Positions 18,921-29,409 of a stretch of DNA of 64,000 bases are shown in pieces. The notes beneath the pieces are model-generated. The model was not told where the DNA came from. It ran no database searches and worked only from the letters and a program-made list of their open reading frames with translations. The position numbers were made by a program, and so were the translations under genes. The number at the start of each line of letters is the position of its first letter. The first letter of the stretch is position 1. Source of the stretch: Betaproteobacteria bacterium (GTDB taxonomy: Bacteria > Pseudomonadota > Gammaproteobacteria > Burkholderiales > SG8-39); the NCBI GenBank assembly GCA_947476535.1, contig CANJRC010000008.1, positions 1 through 64,000 of the forward strand, given 5' to 3'.

Positions 18921-20981
18921 TCACGTCGTCAGGCCCACGCTGATGATCAGCGCCGACGAAGCGTCGACCACGACGCGATCCCCCGGCCAGATCACGGTGG
19001 TCGATTCCCGCTCCTCGATGACTGCGGGACCGACAACCTCATCTCCCGCTGCGAGCGCACCGCGCTGTATCACTGCCACTGCCTCGCTCTTCTCCCCGAA
19101 CCGGATAGTTCGCTGGCTCCTTGGCAGCGCATGCTCCGGCTGGATGGCGGACCATTTCTGCTCGCATCCGGATTCTGCTGCCACCGCGACCCGAAGCGTC
19201 GATATCTCGAGCGGCCCGCCATCACCGCGCCGACCATAACGCCGCTCATACTCATCGCCAAATCCATCAAGCGCGGCGGAAGCAGTAGCCGCACCTTCCC
19301 AATTCCCGGAAATCTCGACCTCCACCGCGGACTCCTGACCGACGTGCCGGATTTCCACGTACCGTTCGATGACCATCTGGCCCGTAATTCCGCTTCTGGC
19401 ACGGGTTTCGACCTCGATCTCACCAAACATCCGCTCGATCTCGGGAATCGCTACGCCCGAAAACGGGATCCTTATGGCACGACTGATTTCAAATGAGCGA
19501 CGCGCCACCAGCAGTCCAAATGCGGACATGACCCCAGGCATCGGCGGTACGACCACGGTAGGGACTTCAAGCCGGCGAGCCAGAGCCACCGCATGCACGG
19601 GCCCTGCGCCACCGGTAGCAATCAGGGCACAGCGAGAGGGATCCTGACCATGCTCAGCCAAGTGAAGCCGCGCGGCCGAGGCCATGGTCTCAGTGACGAG
19701 ATCGAGGATGCCCCATGCCGCTGCCTCGATGGAAATCCCCAGCGGCGCGGCCACATGGATGTCGATGGCACAGGCCGCGGCTTCACCGTCAAGCACAAAT
19801 TCGCCACCGAGAAAGGAGGCTGGGCTGATGAACCCGAGAACCACGTTCGCATCGGTGACTGTCGGGCGGGTTCCCCCACGGCCATAGCAGGCCGGCCCCG
19901 GCTCCGAACCTGCGCTCCGCGGGCCCACGGCGAGCAGGCCCAACCCGTCGATGCCCGCGATGCTGCCGCCGCCGGCCCCTATCTCGAGGAGGTCGTACAC
20001 TTGCACGGCGATCGGATAGCCGCTTCCCTTCCGGTAACGATGCACGCGAGCGACTTCGAAGTCGCGAGTCCGCCCCACCTTGCCGTCCCGCACGAGACAG
20101 AGTTTTGCTGTAGTACCGCCCATGTCGAACGCCAGCACGCGATCGAGCCCCAACACGTTTCCGTAGTACCGGGCCGCCTCCACGCCGGCCGCAGGACCGG
20201 ATTCGACCAACTGAATCGGATAGTCCTTGGCGATGTCGATCGGCGATATGCCGCCATTCGACAGCATCATCGACAGGGATTTGGCGTACGCGCGCTCATC
20301 GAGGCGCTCCTGGAGCCGGTCGATATATCCCGAAATGATCGGCTTGATGTAGGCGTCCAGGACAGTCGTGGACAGGCGTTCATACTCCCTCGGCCTGGAG
20401 ACTACCTGATGTGAAAGCGAAACCTGCATGTCGGGTGCGACCGTCCTGATGACGTCCCGGGCACGCAACTCGTTGGCGGGATTTCTATAGGAGTGCAGGA
20501 ACATCACAGCAATGGCACGGACTCCCTGGCGCTGGAAATCGCGGACAATCCCGGCCAGTTCGTCTTCGTCAAGCGGAATACTCGTACCGTCAACGAAGGT
20601 CCGCTCGTGAACGGTGCGGCGCAACGATCGGGGAATGATCGGCTGCGGAAACTGCGGCTCAAGGTCGTAGACGTAATAGCGGGATTCACGGCCCATCTCC
20701 AGAAGGTCGCGAAAGCCCTCGGTCGTGACCAGGCCAGTCGCAGCTCCCTTGCCCTCGATGATGGCGTTCGTCACGAGGGTGGTGGCATGGACGATGTCGG
20801 CAGAGAACGAGGCCCCACCCAAGTCCCGCGCCTCCATCCGCCCGATGCCGGTGAGGATCGCCTCTTCCGGATGGCGCGGCGTGGTCAGGCACTTGTCGAC
20901 TGTGATCGCACCGGTGCCCTCATCGATCACCACGAAATCGGTAAACGTCCCGCCTATGTCAACGCCAAGTCGAAGTGTCAT
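18921..20981 (-). CDS. Hydantoinase A/oxoprolinase family protein
   Basis: MTLRLGVDIGGTFTDFVVID, TTLVTNAIIEGKGAATGLVTTEGFRDLLEMGRE, LAFDMGGTTAKLCLV; ATG at 20981 preferred. Confidence 0.93.
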   Translation of the reverse strand: MTLRLGVDIGGTFTDFVVIDEGTGAITVDKCLTTPRHPEEAILTGIGRMEARDLGGASFSADIVHATTLVTNAIIEGKGAATGLVTTEGFRDLLEMGRESRYYVYDLEPQFPQPIIPRSLRRTVHERTFVDGTSIPLDEDELAGIVRDFQRQGVRAIAVMFLHSYRNPANELRARDVIRTVAPDMQVSLSHQVVSRPREYERLSTTVLDAYIKPIISGYIDRLQERLDERAYAKSLSMMLSNGGISPIDIAKDYPIQLVESGPAAGVEAARYYGNVLGLDRVLAFDMGGTTAKLCLVRDGKVGRTRDFEVARVHRYRKGSGYPIAVQVYDLLEIGAGGGSIAGIDGLGLLAVGPRSAGSEPGPACYGRGGTRPTVTDANVVLGFISPASFLGGEFVLDGEAAACAIDIHVAAPLGISIEAAAWGILDLVTETMASAARLHLAEHGQDPSRCALIATGGAGPVHAVALARRLEVPTVVVPPMPGVMSAFGLLVARRSFEISRAIRIPFSGVAIPEIERMFGEIEVETRARSGITGQMVIERYVEIRHVGQESAVEVEISGNWEGAATASAALDGFGDEYERRYGRRGDGGPLEISTLRVAVAAESGCEQKWSAIQPEHALPRSQRTIRFGEKSEAVAVIQRGALAAGDEVVGPAVIEERESTTVIWPGDRVVVDASSALIISVGLTT

Positions 20982-21184
20982 CTGGCCAATCTTTGTCTTC
21001 AAAGCACACGCAAAAGGGTCGACGCGCTGCATCGTGTTCGATTACCCGTCTTCGCGACGGTAGTCGGGGAGGCTGTCCGCAGAAAGGGGCGAGGTGCCCG
21101 TCAGCGCAGGCTCAGACCCATTACAGCGTCAACACCGTCACGAGAGGACTGGGGCAGCCGGCTTCTACGGAGTATGCTGGCCTG

Positions 21185-22360
21185 TCACACGGGTGGCCGC
21201 GTTGTCGCGCGCGGCACTACGCCACTGAAGCGCTTCTCGACTGTCTCTCTCGCCGCCTCTTTTCTCTGCGAACCATAATCTTCGGCGTTCGCCCGCATGT
21301 AATCAAGCGATTCCTGCCGCTCCCACATACGCCCCTCGAACTTCGGCCGCACGTAGCGCGCGAAGAGTTCGTAGCTGCGTTTGGTCGCCTCGAACTTGGC
21401 CCAGTTGATACCGAACATCAGTAGCGTACCGAAACCACCCGTCTTCTCCCAGTATTTCTCAAGGAATTCTATGGCGTCATCAGGGGTTCCGATGACGATC
21501 ATGTCGCGGCTCATCACCTCCTCGAGGCTACCCTTGCCGAGGCGACCGCCGTCCGGATACAGCGCGGCCATGTAGTCCTGGTACTTGTCGAACCCCCATT
21601 TGCAGTTATTGAGCGCCTCCTCGCGGGTCTCCGCGAGGTGAATCTGGGTCACCACCCGAAGGTCCTGACGATCCATGGTGCGGCCATGCTCCGCTGCCGT
21701 CTTGCACGCGACATCCCAATTGACGCCGAGGACGTCGTAGCCGGCGAACAGCGAGGCGGTGACGCAGAGCATGCCCAAGCCATAGCGACCGGCGAGATAG
21801 GCGCCGTTCGGTGTCACGGCGCTCGCCACGGCGACGTGGGGCCGCGGCCGCGTGTACGGCAGGAGGTGTAGCCGGGCATCCCTGAGCGTGATCCATTCGC
21901 TTTCATGGTTAACTGTCTCCCCGGCGAGCAGGCGCAGGATGATCTCGAGCGACTCTTCCATCCGCTCGCGCGATTTCTTGGGGGGAACGCCGAGCATCAT
22001 GGCGTCAAGGATGAGGAGGCCAGGTCCGCAGCCAAGCATGGCGCGGCCGCGTGTCAGGTGGTCCAGTTGCACGAAGCGCTGCGCGACCATGAACGGATTG
22101 TGGTACGGCAGCGAGACCACGCCAGTGCCAAGTTTGATGCGCTTGGTCCGGGCAGCCGCCGTGGCAATGAAGAGCTCGGGGGACCCGATCAATTCGTAGC
22201 CACCGGAGTGATGCTCTCCGTACCAGACCTCGTCGTAGCCGAGATGTTCGGCCCACTCGGTGAGTTCGAGGTCGCGCTCCATGCAGAGCGTCGGGTCCTC
22301 GTCAATCGGATGGTGCGGCGGGATAAAGATACCGGTCCTGAGCTTTCGAAACTCGTTCAT
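21185..22360 (-). CDS. LLM class flavin-dependent oxidoreductase (limonene-monooxygenase-like)
   Basis: MNEFRKLRTGIFIPPHHPIDEDPTLCMERDLELTEWAEHLGYDEVWYGEHHSGGYE; close paralogue of 32548..33705; start ATG 22360 follows a GA-rich RBS. Confidence 0.9.
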   Translation of the reverse strand: MNEFRKLRTGIFIPPHHPIDEDPTLCMERDLELTEWAEHLGYDEVWYGEHHSGGYELIGSPELFIATAAARTKRIKLGTGVVSLPYHNPFMVAQRFVQLDHLTRGRAMLGCGPGLLILDAMMLGVPPKKSRERMEESLEIILRLLAGETVNHESEWITLRDARLHLLPYTRPRPHVAVASAVTPNGAYLAGRYGLGMLCVTASLFAGYDVLGVNWDVACKTAAEHGRTMDRQDLRVVTQIHLAETREEALNNCKWGFDKYQDYMAALYPDGGRLGKGSLEEVMSRDMIVIGTPDDAIEFLEKYWEKTGGFGTLLMFGINWAKFEATKRSYELFARYVRPKFEGRMWERQESLDYMRANAEDYGSQRKEAARETVEKRFSGVVPRATTRPPV

Positions 22361-22686
22361 CCTTCTCTCTCCTCTCGAATTGCATGGGGCTGAGACGCAT
22401 CCCGACTGGCACCAACGAGGGGCCAAATGGCAACGGGAACGTGCTAAAAACCTGCCTTCATCAAGGGAGGATCGGCGCGATGCTGTGCCTGACGTCCGAT
22501 GCCTGATCAAAGCAGCTTCCTGCTGCTGTGTCAGTGTAATTCAAAGCCCTACCGTCAAAATGAGCAATCCGTGGGGAAGGTGGAAAGACACTTCTTCGTA
22601 CACGGAAAATTTGGCAGCTGTAAGGACCGCTCCCCGTAAGCGGAAGATTTGGAAATCCAAGAACGTGGCCAGCCCATTCCCGATCG

Positions 22687-23268
22687 CTAAATTCCCGCGG
22701 ACTCACCCCGACTCCAGCCGTAGATCTCAACGAGTCCGTACAGTCCGTTCTGGTAGAACGGCTCGTTGTTGAGATAGGTATCGAAGGCACTCCGATTTTC
22801 GACCTCGATAGCCACTGCCGATCCACGCCACGACTGCTGGTCCGTCGCCAGTATCGGCCCGCGAGCAACAAAATGGTCAGGGTCAAACTTCCGAAAATAT
22901 GCCGCGTGGGCCGCATGCAAGGCTTCGCGTCTCTGCGGCGCATCAGGAGTGCCCAGTCCCCACATGAAAAATCCCTGGCGCCCTGGGCGTGGCGGGATAT
23001 TCACCTGCATCCGATCCAGGCGCGAGCGCCATGGGTGACAGATCGTATCAGCGGAGCCTGACAGCGGGTCCTCCAGGACGAAGGCCGACATATCCGAAGC
23101 CGCATCGTGTCTTGTGAAATACACATATCCCGCAGCCCCTCCACCATCCGATGTTAGCGGCCCGAAGGCGATGAGTTGGTCCTTCACCTTGCGCATGAAA
23201 GCCCGATGCTCTTCGACTATCGATCCGCTCCAACCGCCCGCGCGCTTCTGCATGACCAGAAATGACAT
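22687..23268 (-). CDS. YciI-like (two-domain) protein
   Basis: MSFLVMQKRAGGWSGSIVEEHRAFMRKVKDQLIAFGPL...; second half AAHAAYFRKFDPDHFVARGPIL...VEIYGW. Confidence 0.65.
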   Translation of the reverse strand: MSFLVMQKRAGGWSGSIVEEHRAFMRKVKDQLIAFGPLTSDGGGAAGYVYFTRHDAASDMSAFVLEDPLSGSADTICHPWRSRLDRMQVNIPPRPGRQGFFMWGLGTPDAPQRREALHAAHAAYFRKFDPDHFVARGPILATDQQSWRGSAVAIEVENRSAFDTYLNNEPFYQNGLYGLVEIYGWSRGESAGI

Positions 23269-23424
23269 CGATCAACTCCATATACTGTTGATGACTTTTG
23301 ACTTCAACCCTCGCCGGGTAGATACTTTACTTCGCTTCAACCGCACTTTAAAGCCCCCCCGGAGACAAGGAAGGAACATCCTCCGGGACTGAAGCCTTAA
23401 TCCCCATCTCGCGAGAATTTCCCA

Positions 23425-24354
23425 TTGAACAAACTGCAGGCAATTAACGTTTTCATTCAAGTGGTGGATAGCGGTGGCTTGTCGGCCGCCGCTATCAAGG
23501 TGGGGATCTCATCTTCCGCGGTCACCAAATGCCTTTCGCGGCTTGAGGAAGACCTCGGCACACTGCTCGTGAATCGATCAACCAGGCGTGTATCGATCAC
23601 CGAGAATGGACGAAAATATTACGCCCTCTGCAAGCAAATCATTGCCGACCTGGAACAGGCCGACCTGTCCATGCGACAACAAAGTGACACCGCCTCTGGA
23701 CTGGTGAGGATGGTCGTGCCTGTTTCGTTTGGTCACGTTACATTGATTCCCAATCTGCCAGAGTTCTACAAGCGGTATCCGGACATCGTTCTCGATATTC
23801 ATTTCAGCGACTATGCCGTGGACCTCATCCAAGGGAGCTTTGATCTCGCCGTCCGTACGGGCGAGTTGGCGGACTCAGCGCTGGTCCGAAGGATCTTGAC
23901 CAAGGGCCCGATGATGACGGTCGCTATGCCCGCCTATCTTGCGCGCCATGGCACGCCGGAATCGCCGGAAGACCTTTCACGCCACAACTGCATCCAGGGT
24001 CGACACGGAGGTCCTCGCTGGACATTCCAGCGTGACGGCAGGCTCTTTGATGTCCCCGTCAGCGGGAACCTGCAAGTGCATAGCGGCGAGGCCGTCCGGG
24101 TTGCCGCCTGTAGCGGGATTGGAATCGCCCGCTCGACCTGGTGGCTGTTCCGCCAGGAACTGCAGACCGGCGTACTGGTTCCAATACTGCAGGCCTTTGC
24201 GCCCGAGGAAATACCACTTTCGGTGGTCTATCCAGACAAGCGACATATGTCCAAGAAGATCGTCGCGATGATTGAGTTCCTGATCGAAATCACCAAGGTC
24301 AAGTCCCTCAAGGGCAAGGGCGGCACATCGCAGGGGCGTGCCGCTGCCCGTTGA
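23425..24354 (+). CDS. LysR-family transcriptional regulator (TTG start)
   Basis: MNKLQAINVFIQVVDSGGLSAAAIKVGISSSAVTKCLSRLEEDLGTLLVNRSTRRVSITENG. Confidence 0.93.
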   Translation: MNKLQAINVFIQVVDSGGLSAAAIKVGISSSAVTKCLSRLEEDLGTLLVNRSTRRVSITENGRKYYALCKQIIADLEQADLSMRQQSDTASGLVRMVVPVSFGHVTLIPNLPEFYKRYPDIVLDIHFSDYAVDLIQGSFDLAVRTGELADSALVRRILTKGPMMTVAMPAYLARHGTPESPEDLSRHNCIQGRHGGPRWTFQRDGRLFDVPVSGNLQVHSGEAVRVAACSGIGIARSTWWLFRQELQTGVLVPILQAFAPEEIPLSVVYPDKRHMSKKIVAMIEFLIEITKVKSLKGKGGTSQGRAAAR

Positions 24355-24488
24355 TTCTCCGAACCTCGTCACGCCACGCTGCCTCAACTTGCACGAAAGT
24401 ACCTGACTCCACACGTACCGGTCAGCAGCTTCTGTCCGTCGCGAGTTCGATCGGTTCGGCTCTCGCGTACCATGGGTCGCGGCATTAA

Positions 24489-25457
24489 TTACTCCACCTT
24501 GATATTGGCCGACGCGGCGACCGCCCGATACGTCGCAAGGGTGCTTGCGATCAGGGCTGAGAACTCCTCCGAGGTTGAACCCACCGGGGTCAACGCGGTT
24601 TTCTGGAAGAAGTCGACGGCCTTGGGCTGCTTGAGGGCTTTTGCGACAGCTTGCTGAATGGTGGCGACCAGGGCTGGTGGCATGCTCTTCGGCCCCCAAA
24701 TTCCGTACCAACTCGTCGCTTCGAACGACGGATACCCCGCTTCCGCGACAGTCATTACATTCGGTAACTGCTCCATGCGCTTCAATCCTGTCACACCAAT
24801 TGCCTTGATCTTGCCGGCCAGAACTTGCGGAATGGCGGTGGTAGGAGGGGCCAATACGGCGTCAATCTCGCCCGCGAGGAGGCCGACCATTTGTGGGCCA
24901 GCACCCTTGTAAGGAACGATCAGGGCCTTGGTGCCAATCGTATTGATGAAAATCGCAGAGGCGAAATGGTCACCGCTGCCAAACTGTGAAATGCCCCAGT
25001 TCAGCTCTTTCGTCCGGGCAAATCCTGCAAGCTCCTTCGCGTTGTTTGCCGTTATCCGGTGGCTGACCGCCATGATGTAGGCCGTTTCACCGACAAGGGT
25101 AATGGGCGTGAGGTCCGTCGTGATGTCGTAGGACGCTTTCGGATTGGCTACCTGGTTGGTCACCGCAATGGAGGCGGTGAACAGAAGCGTGTGGCCGTCG
25201 GGCTCCGCCCGCTTGACGACGTCTATACCGATTGCACCGGAGCCGCCGACAACGTTCTCAACTACAACGGGCCTGCCAAGAATCTCCTGCAGGCCCAGGA
25301 AGATCACTCGCCCCGTGGAGTCGCTGCCACCTCCGGGCGGCTGGTTCACAATGATCCTCACTGGCTTGGATGGATAGGATTGGGCGATTGCAGCATTTCC
25401 AGCAACCAATCCCGCACCAACCAGGCCTGCAACAACAACCGATCTGAGTCCAATCAC
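24489..25457 (-). CDS. Bug/TctC-type substrate-binding protein
   Basis: YPSKPVRIIVNQPPGGGSDSTGRVIFLGLQEILGRPVVVENVVGGSGAIGIDVVKRAEPDGHTLLF; probable GTG start at 25457. Confidence 0.9.
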   Translation of the reverse strand: MIGLRSVVVAGLVGAGLVAGNAAIAQSYPSKPVRIIVNQPPGGGSDSTGRVIFLGLQEILGRPVVVENVVGGSGAIGIDVVKRAEPDGHTLLFTASIAVTNQVANPKASYDITTDLTPITLVGETAYIMAVSHRITANNAKELAGFARTKELNWGISQFGSGDHFASAIFINTIGTKALIVPYKGAGPQMVGLLAGEIDAVLAPPTTAIPQVLAGKIKAIGVTGLKRMEQLPNVMTVAEAGYPSFEATSWYGIWGPKSMPPALVATIQQAVAKALKQPKAVDFFQKTALTPVGSTSEEFSALIASTLATYRAVAASANIKVE

Positions 25458-25618
25458 GATATCCCCTTCACAAATGCCATCGCTGGCTGTTCGAGTCAAG
25501 ATGCGTCTTGATCACTCCACCCCGTGTCGCCAATTCCGTCACCAGCTTTCACAGCCGAAGCATTCGACATTGTGGTTGGGCACCGGCTTCCGGACCCGGC
25601 CGGCCACCGAGGCAATCT

Positions 25619-27262
25619 TCACATCAACCTTTTGTCATCCTCGAGGATCATCGTCGCGCCTTTTTCCGCGATCATCATCACTGTGGCGTTGGGATTGGCT
25701 GCGACGATTCGTGGCATCACCGAGGCGTCGATCACGCGCAGGCCCCCAACGCCGCGAACGCGAAGCCGCGGTTCCACGACGGCATCCTCGCCCACCCCCA
25801 TTCGACAACTCCCGGCCGCGTGGTGGAAGGATTTCCCGCTCTCGCGGCAAAAGGCAATGATTTCTTCGTCGCTCACGCAGTCTGCGCCGGGGGCCCGCTC
25901 CCCCTTCACGTAGGGAATCATCGCGGGCATCGACATGAGCCGGCGCACCAGCCGGACAGCCTCGACTAATGTCTTCCTGTCACGATCCGATTGGAAGAAA
26001 TTGAACCGGATCTCCGGTGGCACCGCGCTGTCCGCGCTCCTGCTTCGAACGCTCCCGCGACTTTCCGGATACTGCAGCGAATTGAGGATGCTGAAGCCGG
26101 AATAGGCATCCAGGCCCATGCGGTGACGATGGGCCTGCAGCCCCGTCGCCGAACGCGCCCAAAGTGCCAGTTTGAGTCGAACCTCGGACTCGGGAACTTG
26201 CGAGTCGGTTTGCACGGCCGCCCCGACGAAGCTTGCATTCGTGGTCATCAATCCACGGCGGAACAACAGGTACTCCAGTCCCATGAGGATGCGACGGAAC
26301 GGGTTGTTGACCATGTCGTTAATGGTGATCGGCCGCGTGCACTCGTAGGCCAGCGCCGTCCCGAAGTGGTCCTGCAGGTTTGCGCCGACCCCGGGCAGAT
26401 CGGCGATAACCGGGATGCCGAGCGACTTGAGCAATTCTGCCGGTCCGACACCGGACAACTGAAGCAGCTGAGGCGAATTGAACGCGCCGGCACACAGGAT
26501 CACCTCTTTGCGCGCCCGCACCGTCCGTAGCTGGCTACCTTGGCGAAAGACCACGCCGTCTGCATTGCCGTGGCGGAGCGCAATCCGGGTGGCATGCGCG
26601 TTGGTCAGAACGCAGAGATTGCCCCGCTTGCGCGCCGGTTTCAGGTAAGCATCTGCTGCGCTCCAGCGACGGCCCTTCCAGATCGTCGACTGGTTGTATC
26701 CGAAGCCATCGCTCCTCTCCCCGTTGCAGTCATGATTTTCCGGAAACCCGGCCTGCAGCCCCGCCTGGACGAATGCGTCGCACAGCTCATGACGCGGGTT
26801 GTTGGACACCTTCAGGGGGCCACCCGCGCCGTGATACTCGCTCGGCCCCATCTCATTGCCTTCCCCCTTCTTGAAGAAAGGCAGCACGTCCCGGAAACCC
26901 CAGCCGGTATTCCCGAGCCGCTCCCAGTCGTCGTAGTCTTTCGGCTTGCCCCTCACATAGGCACTGCCGTTGATCGATCCGGTCCCGCCCAGGACCTTTC
27001 CGCGAGGCTGGTACCCGCGCGCACCATTCAGTTCGGGCTCCGGCTCGCCGTCGTACATCCAGTTGTATCTGGGATCATCATGTAGCTTCCCGTATCCCAG
27101 TGGTACGCGGATCCAGAAGCTATCGTCCTCCCCACCGGACTCGATCAGTGCAACCTGGTGTTGGCCCGACTCGCTCAAGCGCGCGGCGACTACACATCCG
27201 GCGGATCCTGCCCCGACGACGACGTAGTCAAACTTCTGATCCTCAATCGGTCGGCGCCCCAT
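25619..27262 (-). CDS. GMC-family oxidoreductase (choline dehydrogenase-like)
   Basis: FDYVVVGAGSAGCVVAARLSE, GKVLGGTGSINGSAYVRG, CAGAFNSPQLLQLSGVGP, C-terminal HHAAGSCRMG. Confidence 0.95.
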   Translation of the reverse strand: MGRRPIEDQKFDYVVVGAGSAGCVVAARLSESGQHQVALIESGGEDDSFWIRVPLGYGKLHDDPRYNWMYDGEPEPELNGARGYQPRGKVLGGTGSINGSAYVRGKPKDYDDWERLGNTGWGFRDVLPFFKKGEGNEMGPSEYHGAGGPLKVSNNPRHELCDAFVQAGLQAGFPENHDCNGERSDGFGYNQSTIWKGRRWSAADAYLKPARKRGNLCVLTNAHATRIALRHGNADGVVFRQGSQLRTVRARKEVILCAGAFNSPQLLQLSGVGPAELLKSLGIPVIADLPGVGANLQDHFGTALAYECTRPITINDMVNNPFRRILMGLEYLLFRRGLMTTNASFVGAAVQTDSQVPESEVRLKLALWARSATGLQAHRHRMGLDAYSGFSILNSLQYPESRGSVRSRSADSAVPPEIRFNFFQSDRDRKTLVEAVRLVRRLMSMPAMIPYVKGERAPGADCVSDEEIIAFCRESGKSFHHAAGSCRMGVGEDAVVEPRLRVRGVGGLRVIDASVMPRIVAANPNATVMMIAEKGATMILEDDKRLM

Positions 27263-27276
27263 CGCGCTGGGCCTTG

Positions 27277-28347
27277 CTATCGACCGAGATAGAGAAGTTC
27301 GCGAGGCACTTCGGCCACATTTCCCACGCCGGACAAGCGCATCGCACGCGACAGTTCCGTCCTAAGGATGGCGAGAGCCCGCTCCACACCCTCCTGACCG
27401 CCCGCCGTCAACGGCCAAATCAGTCCGCGCCCAATCAGAACGGCGCGCGCCCCTGCCGCAAGTGCCTTCAGCACGTCTTCGCCGCTGCGAACGCCGCCAT
27501 CCATCAGCACTTCAATCTGCGAGCCAACCGCATCGACAACGTCGACCAGCGTATCGAGCGTGCCACGCAGGCTATGGAGCGCGTGCCCCCCGTGATTGGA
27601 GACAATAAGACCGTTAAGACCGTGTTCGACGCATAGCTTGGCATCGGCCACGCTCTGGATTCCCTTGACCAGGATCGGCAGCGATGTGTACTTGCGCAAC
27701 CGCAGGATGTCCTTCCAGCCCACGTGGCGGTGAACCAGTTCAAAGCAATCGCCCGATGCCGGCACCTTCCCAGGAATAGTTTCGGTCAAGTTTCGCCACG
27801 GGATTGTTCGCGACCCACGATAGAAGCGGGCGAGCCGCTCCGATGAACTGATCCCGGCATTATCTACCGTAACGAGGAGCGCCTTGAAGCCGGCTGCTTC
27901 CGCGCGCTGCACGAGCAGCTTGTTCAGCTCATCATCGGCAAGATAATACAGTTGCATCCACTTGGGGCCGGATGATGCATCAGCGACCTCTTCGATCGTG
28001 AAATGTGCGCCGGTCGGCAGCGTGAATACAGTACCCGCCGCCGCAGCGGCACGGGACGATCCGATTTCCCCGTCGGAATGAAAGCGGATCTGGCCACCGA
28101 CTGCCCCGAGAAGAACGGGCAATTCCACTCGGGTGCCCACCACCGTTGTCGATAGGGTCTGCTCGCCGATCCCGGAGAGAACCCGGGGAACCAGCCTTGT
28201 CCTCTCGAAGGCCTGCCGATTCGCAATGGCCGCCTGATGCTCATGACCGGGACCGCCAAACCAAGCGGTGAAAAGATGCGGAGGTAGGTTGGCGATCGCC
28301 TGGCGTTCGAAATCACCAATACTTGAAAAATTCTCGCTATTCAACAC
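27277..28347 (-). CDS. FMN-dependent alpha-hydroxy-acid oxidizing protein
   Basis: GLNGLIVSNHGGHALHSL, VLMDGGVRSGEDVLKALAAGARAVLIGRGLIWPLTAGG; start uncertain (ORF extends to 28404). Confidence 0.9.
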   Translation of the reverse strand: MLNSENFSSIGDFERQAIANLPPHLFTAWFGGPGHEHQAAIANRQAFERTRLVPRVLSGIGEQTLSTTVVGTRVELPVLLGAVGGQIRFHSDGEIGSSRAAAAAGTVFTLPTGAHFTIEEVADASSGPKWMQLYYLADDELNKLLVQRAEAAGFKALLVTVDNAGISSSERLARFYRGSRTIPWRNLTETIPGKVPASGDCFELVHRHVGWKDILRLRKYTSLPILVKGIQSVADAKLCVEHGLNGLIVSNHGGHALHSLRGTLDTLVDVVDAVGSQIEVLMDGGVRSGEDVLKALAAGARAVLIGRGLIWPLTAGGQEGVERALAILRTELSRAMRLSGVGNVAEVPRELLYLGR

Positions 28348-28440
28348 ACCGCCTCCTCGGAAATACAACCTGGGGGAATACAGCGGCCGATACGACCACG
28401 GCACTCCCGATCCTGAATCACGAAGCCACGTCCCGCAGCC

Positions 28441-29409
28441 CTACTCCACCGTGATGTTGGCCGCTTTTGCCACCGCCCGATAAGAGGTCAAAGTCTTCGC
28501 TATCAACGCCGCGAAGTCGTCCGGCTTTGAGCCAACGGGGATTGTCGCAGCCCTGTTAAAAAAATCGACGGTCCTCGGTTGCTTGAGCGCGCTAACCACG
28601 GCTTGCTGGATGCTGTTGACGAGGGCTGGCGACATGCCCCTGGGCCCCCACATGCCGAACCAGGTGGTCTGGTCGTAGCCGGGGAATCCCGCTTCTGCGA
28701 CTGTCATCACGTTGGGAAGCACATCCATCCGCTTTGATCCGGTCACCCCAACAGCCTTGACCTTGCCGGCTGAAACCTGCGGAATAATGACGGAGGGAGG
28801 GGATATCAGGACATCGATGTCGCCGGAGATCAGGGCCGTGATTGCCTGGCCGGCGCCCTTGAACGGAACGATCAGCGCCTTCGCACCGCTGGCGTTGACG
28901 AATTGGGCGGAAGCAAAGTGGTCGCCACCACCAAATTGCGATATTCCCCAATTCAACTCCCTAGTGTGGGCATAAGCAGCGAGTTCCCGCGCATTATTCG
29001 CAGGGATCTGCGGCTTGATCGCCATGATGTAGGGCGCCTCGCCCACCAGGGTAATCGGCGCAAGATCTGTTGTGATGTCGTAGGCGGCCTTCGGATTGGC
29101 CGCCTGGTTGGTTACCGCAATGGAAGCGGTGAAGAGCAGCGTGTGGCCATCGGCCTCCGCCCGCTTCACGACATCGATACCAATCGCGCCGGACGCGCCG
29201 ACAACATTCTCAACGATGAAGGGCTTCCCCAAAATCTCCTGCAGGCCCTGTGCGATGACCCGGCCCGTTGCGTCTGTACCTCCGGCTGCCGGCTGGTTCA
29301 CGATGATCCTCACCGGCTTCGACGGATATGATTGTGCAACGGCCATATTCCCTGTCAGCAGTGTCACACCGACCAAGCCTGCGCCGAGTACGGATTTCAA
29401 ATCAACCAT
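28441..29409 (-). CDS. Bug/TctC-type substrate-binding protein
   Basis: Near-duplicate of 24489..25457: YPSKPVRIIVNQPAAGGTDATGRVIAQGLQEILGKPFIVENVVGASGAIGIDVVKRAEADGHTLLF. Confidence 0.9.
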   Translation of the reverse strand: MVDLKSVLGAGLVGVTLLTGNMAVAQSYPSKPVRIIVNQPAAGGTDATGRVIAQGLQEILGKPFIVENVVGASGAIGIDVVKRAEADGHTLLFTASIAVTNQAANPKAAYDITTDLAPITLVGEAPYIMAIKPQIPANNARELAAYAHTRELNWGISQFGGGDHFASAQFVNASGAKALIVPFKGAGQAITALISGDIDVLISPPSVIIPQVSAGKVKAVGVTGSKRMDVLPNVMTVAEAGFPGYDQTTWFGMWGPRGMSPALVNSIQQAVVSALKQPRTVDFFNRAATIPVGSKPDDFAALIAKTLTSYRAVAKAANITVE

